DNA of 64,000 bases from an uncultured Bacteroidota bacterium (GCA_903904855.1 CAIVEH010000039.1:1-64000); one strand, 5' to 3'; counted from the first letter of the stretch, positions 1-9,878 are shown. Numbers and translations: made by a program. Notes: generated from the letters alone by a model not told the origin.

Positions 1-31
1 ACTCTTTCCCTACACGACGCTCTTCCGATCT
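1..31. other. Illumina TruSeq adapter contamination
   Basis: The first 31 bases match the 3' end of the Illumina TruSeq universal adapter; the stretch ends CGCTCTTCCGATCT. This is library sequence, not genomic DNA. The contig's left edge is therefore artificial, and genomic sequence begins at about base 32. The following 59 bases before the dinB stop codon hold no feature I can name. Confidence 0.97.
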
Positions 32-90
32 CAATCAACTCTCAATATTGTTAGACGATCCGACATTTGCAGGTAATTAATTGGATATCG

Positions 91-1182
91 TCAGAATAGC
101 TCCAGTTGCCCGGCAACCTTCCTGCCCGGCATACCAAATTCTGATACAGATACCCCCAGCAGCCTTATGGCTTTACCCTCAGGACTTGTAGCCGCAAGCA
201 GTTTCCTGGCTGTTTCCAATACGATAGATTTTTCGCTGACAGGCGATCTGAAAGAATGGTTGCGCGTGATGGTGCGAAAATCACTGTACTTGATTTTCAG
301 GGTAATGGTGCGGCCCGCAAGCTGATGTTTTTCGAGCCGGTGACACACAGTGGTGGTTATCTTTTCCAGTTCAGCCTCCATCTCCCATATATGGGTAAGG
401 TCTGCAGGGAAAGTGTCTTCTGCAGCCAGTGACTTTGTTTCCCGGTTTGGCTCTACATTACGCTCGTCAACACCCCTAACTACACGGTAATAAAACCTGC
501 CGGCCTTGCCAAAATGCTTTACAAGTGCAGCCTCGTCCAGCTTCGCAATGTCTACGCCAGTAAAAAGTCCCAGCTTCTTCATTTTATCGGCAGTAACCTT
601 ACCTACACCGAAAAATTTTTCTACCGGCAGCTGCTCCATGAAAGTGATCACATCCTGTGGTGCTATAAAAGTTAAGCCATCTGGTTTGTTCATGCCCGAG
701 GCTATCTTGGCCACAAATTTATTGATGCTTACTCCGGCAGATGCCGTCAGGTGCAGTTCATCGCTGATGGCTGCCTTTATCTCCCTGGCTATTTTTATGG
801 CTGAACCTGTGTTGCATTTGTCGTTAGTAACATCTAGGTAAGCCTCATCAAGCGATAGTGGCTCTATGAGTTCGGTATAGCGCCTGAAAATCTCCCGTAT
901 CCTGCCTGAGACTTCTTTATAGGCATCAAACCGTGGTCGTATAAAGATCACCTCAGGACAAAGCTCCAATGCCCGTTTTGAGGTCATTGCCGAGTGTATA
1001 CCAAACTTACGTGCCTCATAACTAGCTGTAGCCACTACACCTCCTCTGCCTTCAGGCCCGCCACCCACCACAATGGGCTTACCTCTCAGTTCCGGGTTAT
1101 CTCGCTGCTCTACCGATGCATAAAACGCATCCATATCTATATGGATGATCTTACGTTGCAGTATTGCAGGGTCCTTAAGCAT
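91..1182 (-). CDS. dinB: DNA polymerase IV (Y-family translesion polymerase)
   Basis: 363 residues, usual length for Pol IV, which copies past damaged template bases. The N-terminal IDMDAFYASVE motif carries catalytic Asp16 and the steric-gate Tyr21 region. SLDEAYLD carries the acidic pair Asp112-Glu113. A little-finger domain follows. The protein ends in QLELF, a textbook beta-clamp binding peptide at the extreme C-terminus, so it should dock on the DnaN encoded in this window at about 49 kb. The start is an ATG with no better upstream choice. No LexA box was recognised upstream. The gene stands alone and is followed by palindromic repeats. Confidence 0.96.
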   Translation of the reverse strand: MLKDPAILQRKIIHIDMDAFYASVEQRDNPELRGKPIVVGGGPEGRGGVVATASYEARKFGIHSAMTSKRALELCPEVIFIRPRFDAYKEVSGRIREIFRRYTELIEPLSLDEAYLDVTNDKCNTGSAIKIAREIKAAISDELHLTASAGVSINKFVAKIASGMNKPDGLTFIAPQDVITFMEQLPVEKFFGVGKVTADKMKKLGLFTGVDIAKLDEAALVKHFGKAGRFYYRVVRGVDERNVEPNRETKSLAAEDTFPADLTHIWEMEAELEKITTTVCHRLEKHQLAGRTITLKIKYSDFRTITRNHSFRSPVSEKSIVLETARKLLAATSPEGKAIRLLGVSVSEFGMPGRKVAGQLELF

Positions 1183-1289
1183 AGAAGTTGTTATAAAAGT
1201 AAACCAAAAAAGTGCTTTGCTGAAATTGGGTAATTGATTGTGTTCAAAATAAATCCCATTATGTCAGTTATACTTTTCAGGTATGGAAT

Positions 1290-1438
1290 TTAATTATAGC
1301 CCACGGTTTCAACCGTGGGCTATAATTAAGCCAATTGATTGAACCGTTTCAACGGTTTAATAAAGCACAAGTATATAAAAACAGGATACTGTTGTAACCT
1401 TGGATATAATGATAAACCCACGGCCGAAACCGTGGGTT
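1290..1438. repeat. Cluster of three REP-like inverted repeats
   Basis: Three hairpin sequences share an ACCGTGGG/CCCACGGT core. Bases 1290-1308 and 1311-1329 form a perfect 19-bp stem with a 2-base loop. Bases 1342-1348 and 1351-1357 form a 7-bp stem (AACCGTT). Bases 1415-1423 and 1430-1438 form a 9-bp stem with loop CCGAAA. They fill the gap between dinB and the DoxX-like gene, as repetitive extragenic palindromes do. The first could also act as a terminator or mRNA-stabilising hairpin. Confidence 0.85.
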
Positions 1439-1464
1439 ATGTAAATTTTGGTTCAGGTTGAGAT

Positions 1465-2595
1465 TTATTTCATATCCAATATCCCATTTGTTAGCGCCAT
1501 CTCAGATGGGTAATCGCGGTAGCTCCATTTGCTTTTTACAATGCCATCATTAAGCAGCATCAGGCCGGGGTTTGAGCGCATAGCAGTCTTGCTGGCAGTA
1601 TAATCGAGCGACATAAAGGTCATATCCGTAAGCCCTTGTTTCTTGATGAACTCCATGGAACTTTCATAATCAGCCGAACACAGGGTATAGAATGGAACAT
1701 GCAGTTCCTTTGCTTTGGCCGCAAGTTTCTTTAGCCTGTCTACATTACTTAAATCAGCTTTATTGAACTCACGGATAAACCAGAAGATGGCATATCCCTT
1801 GGCGGTAAGAATAGCCTGAGTCTGGTCGGTCTTATTGCTGTCCAGCAGTATGAAATCATGAATTTCTGGTTCACCGGTAGCTTCACTTATAATTTTATCC
1901 TTACGATCTACAAACTTCCAGGTCGAATCCTGCCAAGGATAATTATCTGCTGTAAACTCCTTCTTCTCACCGTTCTTTTCGTAAATAAAAATAGACTTAA
2001 TAACGGCAGGCTGATATTCCGGTCCAGGCTTCATTTTCTCCAGCAGATTGTTTCCTGGCTTGTAGGGCATACAGTCTACATAAGGCAGATGCTCAAGGTT
2101 CCACCACTGTATACCTGCAGAGAATATTACCGAAAGTATAATAATCGCAGTATTGATATGTCGTGTAAAAAGTCCGCTAACCCTGTTGCGGAAAATGAAC
2201 AGGATAACCGATAATACAGTAAGAACAATGTCCTTGTTGAAAGTAGCCTGGCTCGATATCTTGATACATGCGCCAAAACAACCACATTCCTTTACTTTTC
2301 CGGTCACAAGCGCATAGCCGGTAATGAACAGGAAAACCACATTGAGCAATACCAGCAGTATGGAGAAAAGCCGGAACGAATAACCAATTAATACTGCCAC
2401 CCCGCACACTATTTCGAAAGCTATCATGCTCAAGGAGAAGAGATAGGACCAGTGGCTCATAAAGGTCATATCGAGCGCCTGGAAAAATTCATCCATTTTG
2501 TATACAAGTCCCATCGGGTCGTTGGCCTTCACCACACCTGAGAATATGAATAAAACACCTACAACAATTCTGAGCAACCAAAGAAAATACTTCAT
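1465..2595 (-). CDS. DoxX-like membrane protein of the BT_3928 type
   Basis: 376 residues. The N-terminal about 140 residues are a four-helix DoxX/MauE-like membrane domain, beginning with a hydrophobic segment and containing an IFSGVVKANDP motif and a KECGCFGAC cysteine cluster. One more helix near residues 145-165 leads to a soluble C-terminal part of about 200 residues with a thioredoxin-like feel (LHVPFYTLCSADY), but without a clear CxxC active site. Bacteroidota genomes usually carry this family beside folP, as here, where it is divergent from folP. Its role is not established; membrane redox chemistry is a guess from the MauE/DoxX relationship. Confidence 0.8.
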   Translation of the reverse strand: MKYFLWLLRIVVGVLFIFSGVVKANDPMGLVYKMDEFFQALDMTFMSHWSYLFSLSMIAFEIVCGVAVLIGYSFRLFSILLVLLNVVFLFITGYALVTGKVKECGCFGACIKISSQATFNKDIVLTVLSVILFIFRNRVSGLFTRHINTAIIILSVIFSAGIQWWNLEHLPYVDCMPYKPGNNLLEKMKPGPEYQPAVIKSIFIYEKNGEKKEFTADNYPWQDSTWKFVDRKDKIISEATGEPEIHDFILLDSNKTDQTQAILTAKGYAIFWFIREFNKADLSNVDRLKKLAAKAKELHVPFYTLCSADYESSMEFIKKQGLTDMTFMSLDYTASKTAMRSNPGLMLLNDGIVKSKWSYRDYPSEMALTNGILDMK

Positions 2596-2664
2596 CTTGA
2601 ATCAATTAATTAGTTAAAAAGTAAAAAAGTAAATCAGTATTCTATTTATGGTAATTTTACCCTC

Positions 2665-2695
2665 CAAACTTACTATAAGCCGGAGAAAAAGCAAA
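2665..2695 (-). promoter_or_regulatory. Bacteroidota-type promoter for the DoxX-like gene
   Basis: On the minus strand TTTG (2695-2692) is followed after 19 bases by TAAGTTTG (2672-2665), fitting the Bacteroidota sigma-ABfr consensus TTTG-N17-23-TAnnTTTG. The -7 box lies about 70 bases upstream of the start codon at 2595. Confidence 0.6.
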
Positions 2696-2738
2696 GTTAC
2701 CCAAACAATTATAAAGGTTCATTCACAAATAATAAAAT

Positions 2739-3569
2739 TTGCAAATAGTACTGCACAGCCATTCCCGTACAATCGACTTGTCTCAACCCGTTGTTATGGG
2801 TATCCTCAATGCCACACCAGACAGTTTCTACAATAAAGGACAATCGAGTGATGTTATATCCCTACTCCGGAATGCTGAAAAAATGTTAAAAGATGGGGCG
2901 TCAATACTGGACATAGGGGCTGCCAGTACAAAACCGGGCCAGGAACTCATCTCATCCGGTGAAGAACTGGCAAGGGTTATGCCTGTGATTGATACAATAG
3001 TTAAGCATTTCCCGGATGCCTGGTTATCCATTGATACTTATAACGCTAAAGTGGCCGAAGCTGCAGTTGAGGCAGGTGTATCTATCATCAACGATGTGAG
3101 CAGCGGCCGGTTCGATCAGGAAATGTTGCTTACCACAGCCCGCCTCAAAGTGCCTTATATTGCCATGCATATGCAGGGAACTCCAAAAACAATGCAGGTA
3201 TCACCGGAGTATAATGATGTGGTAAAAGAAGTATATAATTACCTGGAGGGTGTTTGTACAGAATGCAAACAGGCGGGTATAAATGAAGTTATCATTGATC
3301 CCGGATTTGGTTTTGGGAAAACTGTAGAGCATAATTTCAGTTTACTCGGCTCCATGCTCGAATTTAAAAAGCTGGGCAGACCTATACTCGCCGGCCTCTC
3401 GCGTAAATCGATGATTTGCAAACCCCTGAAGGTTAATCCCGATCATGCTCTCAATGGCACAACTGCCCTTAATATGGTAGCTCTCCAGCAGGGTGCCAAT
3501 ATACTCAGGGTGCACGACGTAAAAGAAACAATGGAAGTGATTACTCTTTTCAGCTACCTGAATACCTGA
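2739..3569 (+). CDS. folP: Dihydropteroate synthase
   Basis: 276 residues, normal length. The enzyme joins p-aminobenzoate to hydroxymethyl-dihydropterin diphosphate in folate synthesis and is the sulfonamide target. Family motifs are all present: MGILNATPDSF near the start, DIGAASTKPG, a DVSSG loop, MHMQGTPKTMQ, DPGFGFGKT, and the SRKSM phosphate-binding segment near residue 225. The ATG start gives an N-terminus with a short leader strand, as in homologues. It is divergent from the DoxX-like gene and is followed by an 18-bp palindrome. Confidence 0.97.
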   Translation: MQIVLHSHSRTIDLSQPVVMGILNATPDSFYNKGQSSDVISLLRNAEKMLKDGASILDIGAASTKPGQELISSGEELARVMPVIDTIVKHFPDAWLSIDTYNAKVAEAAVEAGVSIINDVSSGRFDQEMLLTTARLKVPYIAMHMQGTPKTMQVSPEYNDVVKEVYNYLEGVCTECKQAGINEVIIDPGFGFGKTVEHNFSLLGSMLEFKKLGRPILAGLSRKSMICKPLKVNPDHALNGTTALNMVALQQGANILRVHDVKETMEVITLFSYLNT

Positions 3570-3576
3570 AATTATA

Positions 3577-3594
3577 TCAGGTTAATTAACCTGA
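3577..3594. repeat. 18-bp perfect palindrome after folP
   Basis: TCAGGTTAATTAACCTGA is a perfect palindrome starting 8 bases after the folP stop codon. It has no T-tract, so a classical intrinsic terminator is doubtful. It may act as a weak terminator or as a protein-binding site. Confidence 0.6.
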
Positions 3595-3635
3595 AAACAC
3601 TTCCGGTATCCGATTATTGACTTTAAATTTAACCT

Positions 3636-3947
3636 ATGATAGCAAAAACACCACCACCGCCTTATTACGCTGTTATATTCACCTCTTTACGCACAGACGG
3701 AGATAATGGCTATGCCGCAATGGCGAATAAACTCGATGAACTGGCAACCCACCAGCCAGGATACCTTGGAATCGAAAGTGCCCGTGAAGATCTGGGAATA
3801 ACTGTATCCTACTGGGATTCACTTGAATCAATACGTAACTGGAAGGCCAATGTGCAGCACCAGGAAGCCCAGCATTTGGGAAAGGAAAGCTGGTATTCCC
3901 GGTATAAAACGCGGATCTGCAAAGTAGAGCGGGATTATGAGTTTTAG
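3636..3947 (+). CDS. Antibiotic biosynthesis monooxygenase (ABM)-fold protein
   Basis: 103 residues with a single ferredoxin-like ABM domain. Features are an early strand YYAVIFTSLR, the helix-forming MANKLDELATHQPGYLGIES segment, then ITVSYWDSLESIRNWK and a C-terminal WYSRYKTRI strand. Similar small proteins in Bacteroidota are annotated as antibiotic biosynthesis monooxygenases or HmoA-like; some members degrade haem or oxidise quinones. I see no residue that fixes the substrate. It lies between folP and an unknown gene with short gaps. Confidence 0.8.
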   Translation: MIAKTPPPPYYAVIFTSLRTDGDNGYAAMANKLDELATHQPGYLGIESAREDLGITVSYWDSLESIRNWKANVQHQEAQHLGKESWYSRYKTRICKVERDYEF

Positions 3948-3986
3948 CTACATTTATAGCTGATTTGAAACTATACAACCAATTAT

Positions 3987-4613
3987 ATGGCAAAAGACAG
4001 CAACTTAGACCTTATCAGGGGAAATTATGCCCGGCAATCGGATCAGGAATTAATTAGGATCATCTCGCAGGAGGCCCATGGCCTGACCACTGAAGCGGTG
4101 CAGGTCATAAAAGAAGAACTTGCCAAACGCAACCTTGACGCGAAACTGACTCAGGTGGTGGAAGTGCAAAACAGGAATTTTTCTGGTGAGGAATTGGATG
4201 ATTTAGCGCGGTTTGTTGAAACACTTATTTGTCCTGTATGCCATAAATATACACAACCCCTTACCGCAGCTGTTATCAGCCAGACAATGAGTTTTGTAAT
4301 AATGACGCAATACAGCAATAAATTGCACATTGCCTGCCCCGACTGCCTGAAATCAGAATGCAATTCATCCATTGGCATAACATTGCTTCTGGGGTGGTGG
4401 GGATTCCCCTGGGGGCCAATAAGGTCCGTTCAATCATTGGTCAATAACTTTAAAGCCTATTCCGCCATCAATCACCATGGGCCCAACGATTATTTGCAGG
4501 GTTTTATTCTTGCCAATATCGGTTTGTTCGAATTGCATAAAAACAGCAGAGAAAATATACAGAATATCCTCCACAATCTTCATAAAAACCTGCCTTTAAA
4601 TACAGACATCTAA
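3987..4613 (+). CDS. Uncharacterised protein with a zinc-ribbon-like Cys pair
   Basis: 208 residues, not recognised as a named family. An N-terminal helical region with DLIRGNYARQSDQELIRI resembles the short helical repeat found ahead of many Bacteroidota membrane-associated proteins. CPVC (near residue 80) and CPDC (near residue 116) could bind one metal ion. A Trp/Gly-rich hydrophobic stretch (LLLGWWGFPWGP) may insert in a membrane. No signal peptide is evident. It sits 39 bases after the ABM gene on the same strand and could be co-transcribed. Confidence 0.6.
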   Translation: MAKDSNLDLIRGNYARQSDQELIRIISQEAHGLTTEAVQVIKEELAKRNLDAKLTQVVEVQNRNFSGEELDDLARFVETLICPVCHKYTQPLTAAVISQTMSFVIMTQYSNKLHIACPDCLKSECNSSIGITLLLGWWGFPWGPIRSVQSLVNNFKAYSAINHHGPNDYLQGFILANIGLFELHKNSRENIQNILHNLHKNLPLNTDI

Positions 4614-4760
4614 GTGATGACTGATTTTGTAAGTGCACGCGACTTTGCCAGAGGTAAAAGGCAAAATTTCAGTATTCCCGGTATTATTGGAAAATAATAT
4701 TGTTGAATGCCTAAACATTGTGAATTATTTACCACCACTTGACTGCAATGTTATGTAACT

Positions 4761-4781
4761 TCACTAAGTGAAATTTTCACT
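4761..4781. promoter_or_regulatory. Overlapping palindromes upstream of tamB
   Basis: TCACT-A-AGTGA (4761-4771) and AGTGAAA-T-TTTCACT (4767-4781) share the AGTGA arm, so one strand can pair in two exclusive ways. The element lies about 60 bases before the tamB start, where an operator or 5' UTR hairpin would be expected. No protein is assigned. The rest of the 229-base gap shows nothing else. Confidence 0.4.
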
Positions 4782-4842
4782 ATGCAAATTATATTATTTG
4801 GGTAAATAGGAAACAACACAGTTTCTCTAAGCTATTGGTTTA

Positions 4843-7800
4843 ATGCGAAAGGGCTTAAAGATCACACTGTATATATTTTGCAGCCTCCTTCTTCTTGTGC
4901 TGGGTTCACTTCTATTTCTTAATTCCCACTGGGGCCAAAATTTTGTAAGGGGCCGTGCCGAATCTTATCTCAGGAACAAACTGAAAACTGAGGTGCATTT
5001 AGGATACCTTGGTTACGGCTTTCCAAAATTTGTAGTACTCAAGGATGTTTTGCTGCTCGACCAGGTAAGAGATACCCTGCTGGCAGCCGGTGAAGTGAAA
5101 CTGGATCTGAACATGTTGGCTCTTTTCCACAAAGAGGTCATACTGCAGCAAATTTTACTCTCGTGTATCCATGCACATATCTACAGAAATCAGACCGATA
5201 CCAGCTATAACTTTTCCTACATAATACAAGCCTTTAGCAGCAGCCCGGCAACAGCCGGCACAGTAAAAGACACTACCACATCATCGTTTAAAATGGAAAT
5301 TGACCGGGTAAAGCTCAATGATATTCACTTCCGGTTTGATGACCATGCAGGAGGTATATTGTTTGCCCTTAATCTCCATCGCTCCGATATCTCTGTGAAA
5401 AAACTGGACCTCACCAAAATGTTCTTCCATATCAAAGACATGTCGGCGGAGGGTGTACAAACCACTATTTTCCAGGATAGTTCCTGGCTTCCAAAGAAAC
5501 TAAATGATACTGCTAAAGCAGACTTTCAGCTTGTAGCAGATAATGTAACCCTTAAGCGGATTGCGGTTCAATTTAAAAGTTCTTTGAGTAAAATAGAATT
5601 TGCCATGAATGCTGCCAATGTTCAACTGGCGCTGAACAGGTTCGGGCTTGAGAACAGCCTCATTGATGTAAAAAAACTGGCAGTTGACAACTCGGATATT
5701 CTACTGACATTAGGCAAACATAAAGGAGCCGTTGCCGACAGCGTCAAAGTTACTGATAACACAATCAGCTGGCTTGTTAAAGCAAACAATGTTGCAGGAT
5801 CCAACCTTAATTTCAGAATGGATGATAACAATTCTGCGCCAGTCGCGGCTGGCATTGACTATTCGCATCTCAACATCAAAAATGGTTCCATCGACGTCCA
5901 CAATTTCCTGTACAATGGTGATACTACAAGAGCCGTTGTAACTCACTTTAAAGGTCACGAACAATCAGGCATTGATGTAAAGGAATTAAAGACAGCTTTC
6001 AACTATAATCCTCAGGGAGCAGAACTGAATAATCTGTATTTCCAGACACCACAAACATTGCTGCAAAATCATATTGGTGTACACTACCCTTCATTAGCCG
6101 CACTCTATAAAAATATGCAATTACTGCAATTGAACATAAATCTGGTTAACAGCACAATTGGCATTAATGACCTGCTTGTATTTGCACCGGACCTGCAGAA
6201 GCAGGAGCAGTTCAGGAAAATAAAAGACAAGCAGTTTAAACTGGATGCTGATATCACCGGACAGCTGAATGATCTTCACATTGCACATTTCTATGGCGCC
6301 GGTCTCGGAAACACGGAGGTGCTGTTGAGTGGCAGGCTCACAGGCATTCCCGTAACCAACAAAATAGGCTACAACCTGAATATTACCAGATTCCAGTCAT
6401 CCAGAATTGATGTATCCATGTTCCTACCCGATTCCTTATTAGCATATGTTCGGATACCCGACAAATTTGGTGCCACAGGACAGGTAGCAGGAAACATGCA
6501 GGATGTAAAAACCGAAATGTACCTGGTGAGCAGCGATGGTATGGCCTATGCAAAGGGATCGGTTGCAACATCTCCCGGCAAGAACAAAGAAAAATATGAT
6601 GTACTGTTGCGGGCCACCGGGCTTAACCTTGGCCGAATACTGAAACAGGATTCACTTTTGGGGGTGGTTACTGCAACAATAGCTGCAAAAGGTACCAGCT
6701 TCGATCTGAAGACAATGGTTGCCGCTCTAGATGGAGTAATAACATCAGCAGAGGTAAAGGGCTACAGATACCACAACATCAAGTTATCGGGTAAGGTAGA
6801 TGCGCAGCACGGAAATATTGACTTTCTTTCAGTTGATACAAATCTTCAGGTACAATTTACCGGAGAGGCCGATTTTAGTGGGAAATATGCCAGCGCCAGA
6901 GGATATTTAAAGATTGACAGTATTGATTTCAGGGCATTGAAATTATATAGCTCCGAATTGCGTGCAAGAGCCATAATTCATTTCGATTTCCCGGTGCTCA
7001 ACCCCGACTACCCACAGGGAACATTCGTTTGGTGGAAGCCGGTTATTAATGCCGATGGCCGCCGCTATTACCTCGACAGTCTCTTTATTACTTCTAAGCC
7101 TGGCACTGATGCAAGTCAACATATATCCGCTAACCTGGATGTGCTAAATGCAACTGTAACCGGCAAAACACCGCTCACCAGTATCTTGCCCATTTTACAG
7201 GAGCATATAAACCGGCATTATAAATTTGGCAAGGTCGACACCATTGCAGCAGCACTGAAAAAATCACCTAAGACCGTAACCATACCTGCTGATTACGACC
7301 TGACAATAAATGCGCAGATTATCGATAAACCCATGCTACATGGATTGCTTCCGGGCCTAACTTCTTTCGATTCTATTCATGTAGATGGCTCCATGACACC
7401 AGGAAATTTATTGGTAAACATAAATGCCCCCGATATAATTTATGGCGCTACTACAATTGAAAATGCAGGCATAAAAATAAATGAGGTAGATTCCGCCTTT
7501 ACCTACAGAGCCACAGCAGACAAGATATCCCAGGGCAGCATGGTTGCTCGGTATGCCGATATCCATGGCAAATTGGATAATGACTTCATTACCACCAACC
7601 TCAGCCTGTCCGACGATCAGAAGAAGGAACGGTTTGCACTATCTGCTACAATGCAGATGCAGGGCGACTCGCAGACCATACAATTGCAGCCGGGCCTTAT
7701 TTTAAACTACAAAAATTGGGAGGTTGCACAACCCAACAAAATCGTTATTGGAAAAGGTGGCTGCTATGTGCAGAATTTTCAAATCAGTAATAATGGCCAG

Positions 7801-9870
7801 TACATAAAAGCCGGCAGCAATGAATCCCGGTTCAATACTCCATTGAAAATAGATATTGCCAATTTTATGCTCTCCAATATTACCGAAGCAATAAGCCGTG
7901 AAGATACCCTGCTTGCAGGGGGAGTATTGGGTGGCACTGTAACGATCAAGCAGATGACTCCGTCAGTTAAACTCACCAGTGATCTCTTAATACAGCAGTT
8001 ATCCATACTGGGAGATACCTTGGGCAACCTTTCAGCGCAGATCGACAATAAACAGGATAACATACTGGGTACTAAAATAACCCTTAAGGGTCATGGAAAT
8101 GATATAGCGATGAACGGCTCTTATTTTCTGAAACAAAACAACGGCAATGATTTCAATTTCAATATAGATGTCAATGCCCTTGCCCTGCATAGTTTCGAAT
8201 CTATAGCTCAGAACCAGGTGCACAACAGCAGCGGTTACCTCCGCGGCAGGCTGAATGCTGCGGGCACGCTTTCCGCGCCATTAATCACAGGCGAACTGAA
8301 GACGGATAACCTGGTTACAACCGTAAGCCAGCTGAACGCGGTTTTCAAAATGCCTTCCGAAAAAATTGAATTTACCAATTCAGGCCTTCAGTTCAGCAAT
8401 TTCACTATCCACGATAGCGCTGATAACAAAGCGGTATTTAATGGCAGCATTAATACTACCGACTTATCCAATATCAGCATGGATATGAAAGTAGCCGCCA
8501 GAAACTGGCGGGCGCTTAACTCCACCTCAAAAGACAATAAGACATTTTATGGCAATCTTTTGCTTACAGCCAATCTCGATATAAAAGGTACAGTCACTGC
8601 CCCAACAGTTGATGGAAACATTAAAGTGCTAAAGGGTACCAACATTACTTATGTTAACCCCGAAACCGCTCCAGAGCTGCAGGCCAGCAAGGGAGTAGTG
8701 GCATTTGTAAACATGAAGGATACAGGCAGAGGCAATTACCTGGCGCCTAAATCTGCCGATACTGTTAAACGTAAGATGAAGGTGGGCGCCGACTTTAATG
8801 TAAACATAGCCGTCGATAAATCAGCGATATTCAGTCTTGTTGTCGACCAGGCTTCCGGCGACTTTCTGAGTGTGAAAGGCGATGCTACACTAAATGCTGC
8901 AGTAACACCCGGCGGCACAATGAGCCTTACCGGAAACTATGAGATACACGAAGGCTCTTACCAGCTCAACTACAATTTTATCAAGCGGAAATTTGCTATA
9001 AAAGATGGCAGCGCCATAACCTTTGCAGGCGATCCCTTAACCGGTACCAACCTCGACATAACTGCAGCTTACGAAGCCCAGGTGGCCCCATTCGACCTCA
9101 TGCAACGGGAAATAACAGATGCAGCACAGCTCAACTTTTACAAGCAGCGCCTGCCTTTCCACGTCGATATGCATATGAAAGGCGAACTCATGAAGCCCCT
9201 GCTTACTTTTGATGTGGTACTGCCCGAGAATAAGGTATACCCCATTTCTGCCGATCTGGTTGAGATGATACAGGGCAAGCTCAACCAGGTGCGCCTCGAC
9301 ACATCCGAACTCAACAAGCAGGTATTCGCAGTACTCATTCTCAACAGGTTTGTTTCCGACAATCCGTTCAGCTCAGGCGCTTCCGGCAGCCCCGCTTTTA
9401 TGGCCCTCCAGAGCGCCAGCACCTTTATTGGCGAACAGCTCAACCAGGCCGCTGGTAAATTCATAAAAGGAGTCGATTTTTCTGTCGACCTCGCCTCCAC
9501 TGAAGACTACACATCAGGCAACATGCAGCAGCGCACAGATCTTAATCTGGCAGCATCAAAACAACTGCTCAACAATCGCCTCAAACTCACGGTAGGCAAC
9601 GACTTCGAACTCCAGGGTCCCCAGACCACCAGCAACCAGAACAGTATGATCCCCACCAACCTTGCAGCCGACTACCTGCTCACCGGCGATGGCAAATACT
9701 CCATGCGTGCATACCGCAAAGTATACGACGAAGGCATCCTCGAAGGCTTCGTCACCGAAACCGGCCTGAATTTCATAGTCAACCTCAACTACAATAATTT
9801 CAAAGAAATATTTATGAAAAAGAAGAAAAAGCAGGAAGACAGTATTCATACTAAAAAAACAATGAACTAA
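4843..9870 (+). CDS. tamB: Translocation and assembly module protein TamB
   Basis: 1675 residues, within the usual TamB range for Bacteroidota. One N-terminal membrane helix (about residues 7-25) anchors it in the inner membrane. A very long beta-rich periplasmic body follows, the groove-like AsmA/TamB fold thought to carry lipids or proteins across the periplasm. The C-terminal about 400 residues are the DUF490 (TamB) domain, with the IHEGSYQLNYNFIKRKFAI type signature near residue 1365. A Lys-rich tail closes it. Its partner TamL starts 8 bases downstream, which is strong operon evidence. The downstream T-poor junction suggests translational coupling. Confidence 0.93.
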   Translation: MRKGLKITLYIFCSLLLLVLGSLLFLNSHWGQNFVRGRAESYLRNKLKTEVHLGYLGYGFPKFVVLKDVLLLDQVRDTLLAAGEVKLDLNMLALFHKEVILQQILLSCIHAHIYRNQTDTSYNFSYIIQAFSSSPATAGTVKDTTTSSFKMEIDRVKLNDIHFRFDDHAGGILFALNLHRSDISVKKLDLTKMFFHIKDMSAEGVQTTIFQDSSWLPKKLNDTAKADFQLVADNVTLKRIAVQFKSSLSKIEFAMNAANVQLALNRFGLENSLIDVKKLAVDNSDILLTLGKHKGAVADSVKVTDNTISWLVKANNVAGSNLNFRMDDNNSAPVAAGIDYSHLNIKNGSIDVHNFLYNGDTTRAVVTHFKGHEQSGIDVKELKTAFNYNPQGAELNNLYFQTPQTLLQNHIGVHYPSLAALYKNMQLLQLNINLVNSTIGINDLLVFAPDLQKQEQFRKIKDKQFKLDADITGQLNDLHIAHFYGAGLGNTEVLLSGRLTGIPVTNKIGYNLNITRFQSSRIDVSMFLPDSLLAYVRIPDKFGATGQVAGNMQDVKTEMYLVSSDGMAYAKGSVATSPGKNKEKYDVLLRATGLNLGRILKQDSLLGVVTATIAAKGTSFDLKTMVAALDGVITSAEVKGYRYHNIKLSGKVDAQHGNIDFLSVDTNLQVQFTGEADFSGKYASARGYLKIDSIDFRALKLYSSELRARAIIHFDFPVLNPDYPQGTFVWWKPVINADGRRYYLDSLFITSKPGTDASQHISANLDVLNATVTGKTPLTSILPILQEHINRHYKFGKVDTIAAALKKSPKTVTIPADYDLTINAQIIDKPMLHGLLPGLTSFDSIHVDGSMTPGNLLVNINAPDIIYGATTIENAGIKINEVDSAFTYRATADKISQGSMVARYADIHGKLDNDFITTNLSLSDDQKKERFALSATMQMQGDSQTIQLQPGLILNYKNWEVAQPNKIVIGKGGCYVQNFQISNNGQYIKAGSNESRFNTPLKIDIANFMLSNITEAISREDTLLAGGVLGGTVTIKQMTPSVKLTSDLLIQQLSILGDTLGNLSAQIDNKQDNILGTKITLKGHGNDIAMNGSYFLKQNNGNDFNFNIDVNALALHSFESIAQNQVHNSSGYLRGRLNAAGTLSAPLITGELKTDNLVTTVSQLNAVFKMPSEKIEFTNSGLQFSNFTIHDSADNKAVFNGSINTTDLSNISMDMKVAARNWRALNSTSKDNKTFYGNLLLTANLDIKGTVTAPTVDGNIKVLKGTNITYVNPETAPELQASKGVVAFVNMKDTGRGNYLAPKSADTVKRKMKVGADFNVNIAVDKSAIFSLVVDQASGDFLSVKGDATLNAAVTPGGTMSLTGNYEIHEGSYQLNYNFIKRKFAIKDGSAITFAGDPLTGTNLDITAAYEAQVAPFDLMQREITDAAQLNFYKQRLPFHVDMHMKGELMKPLLTFDVVLPENKVYPISADLVEMIQGKLNQVRLDTSELNKQVFAVLILNRFVSDNPFSSGASGSPAFMALQSASTFIGEQLNQAAGKFIKGVDFSVDLASTEDYTSGNMQQRTDLNLAASKQLLNNRLKLTVGNDFELQGPQTTSNQNSMIPTNLAADYLLTGDGKYSMRAYRKVYDEGILEGFVTETGLNFIVNLNYNNFKEIFMKKKKKQEDSIHTKKTMN

Positions 9871-9878
9871 CCATCAGT

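Noticed and set aside
3679-3993. Minus-strand frame over the ABM gene
   Set aside because: Shadow of the plus-strand ABM gene, no motif.
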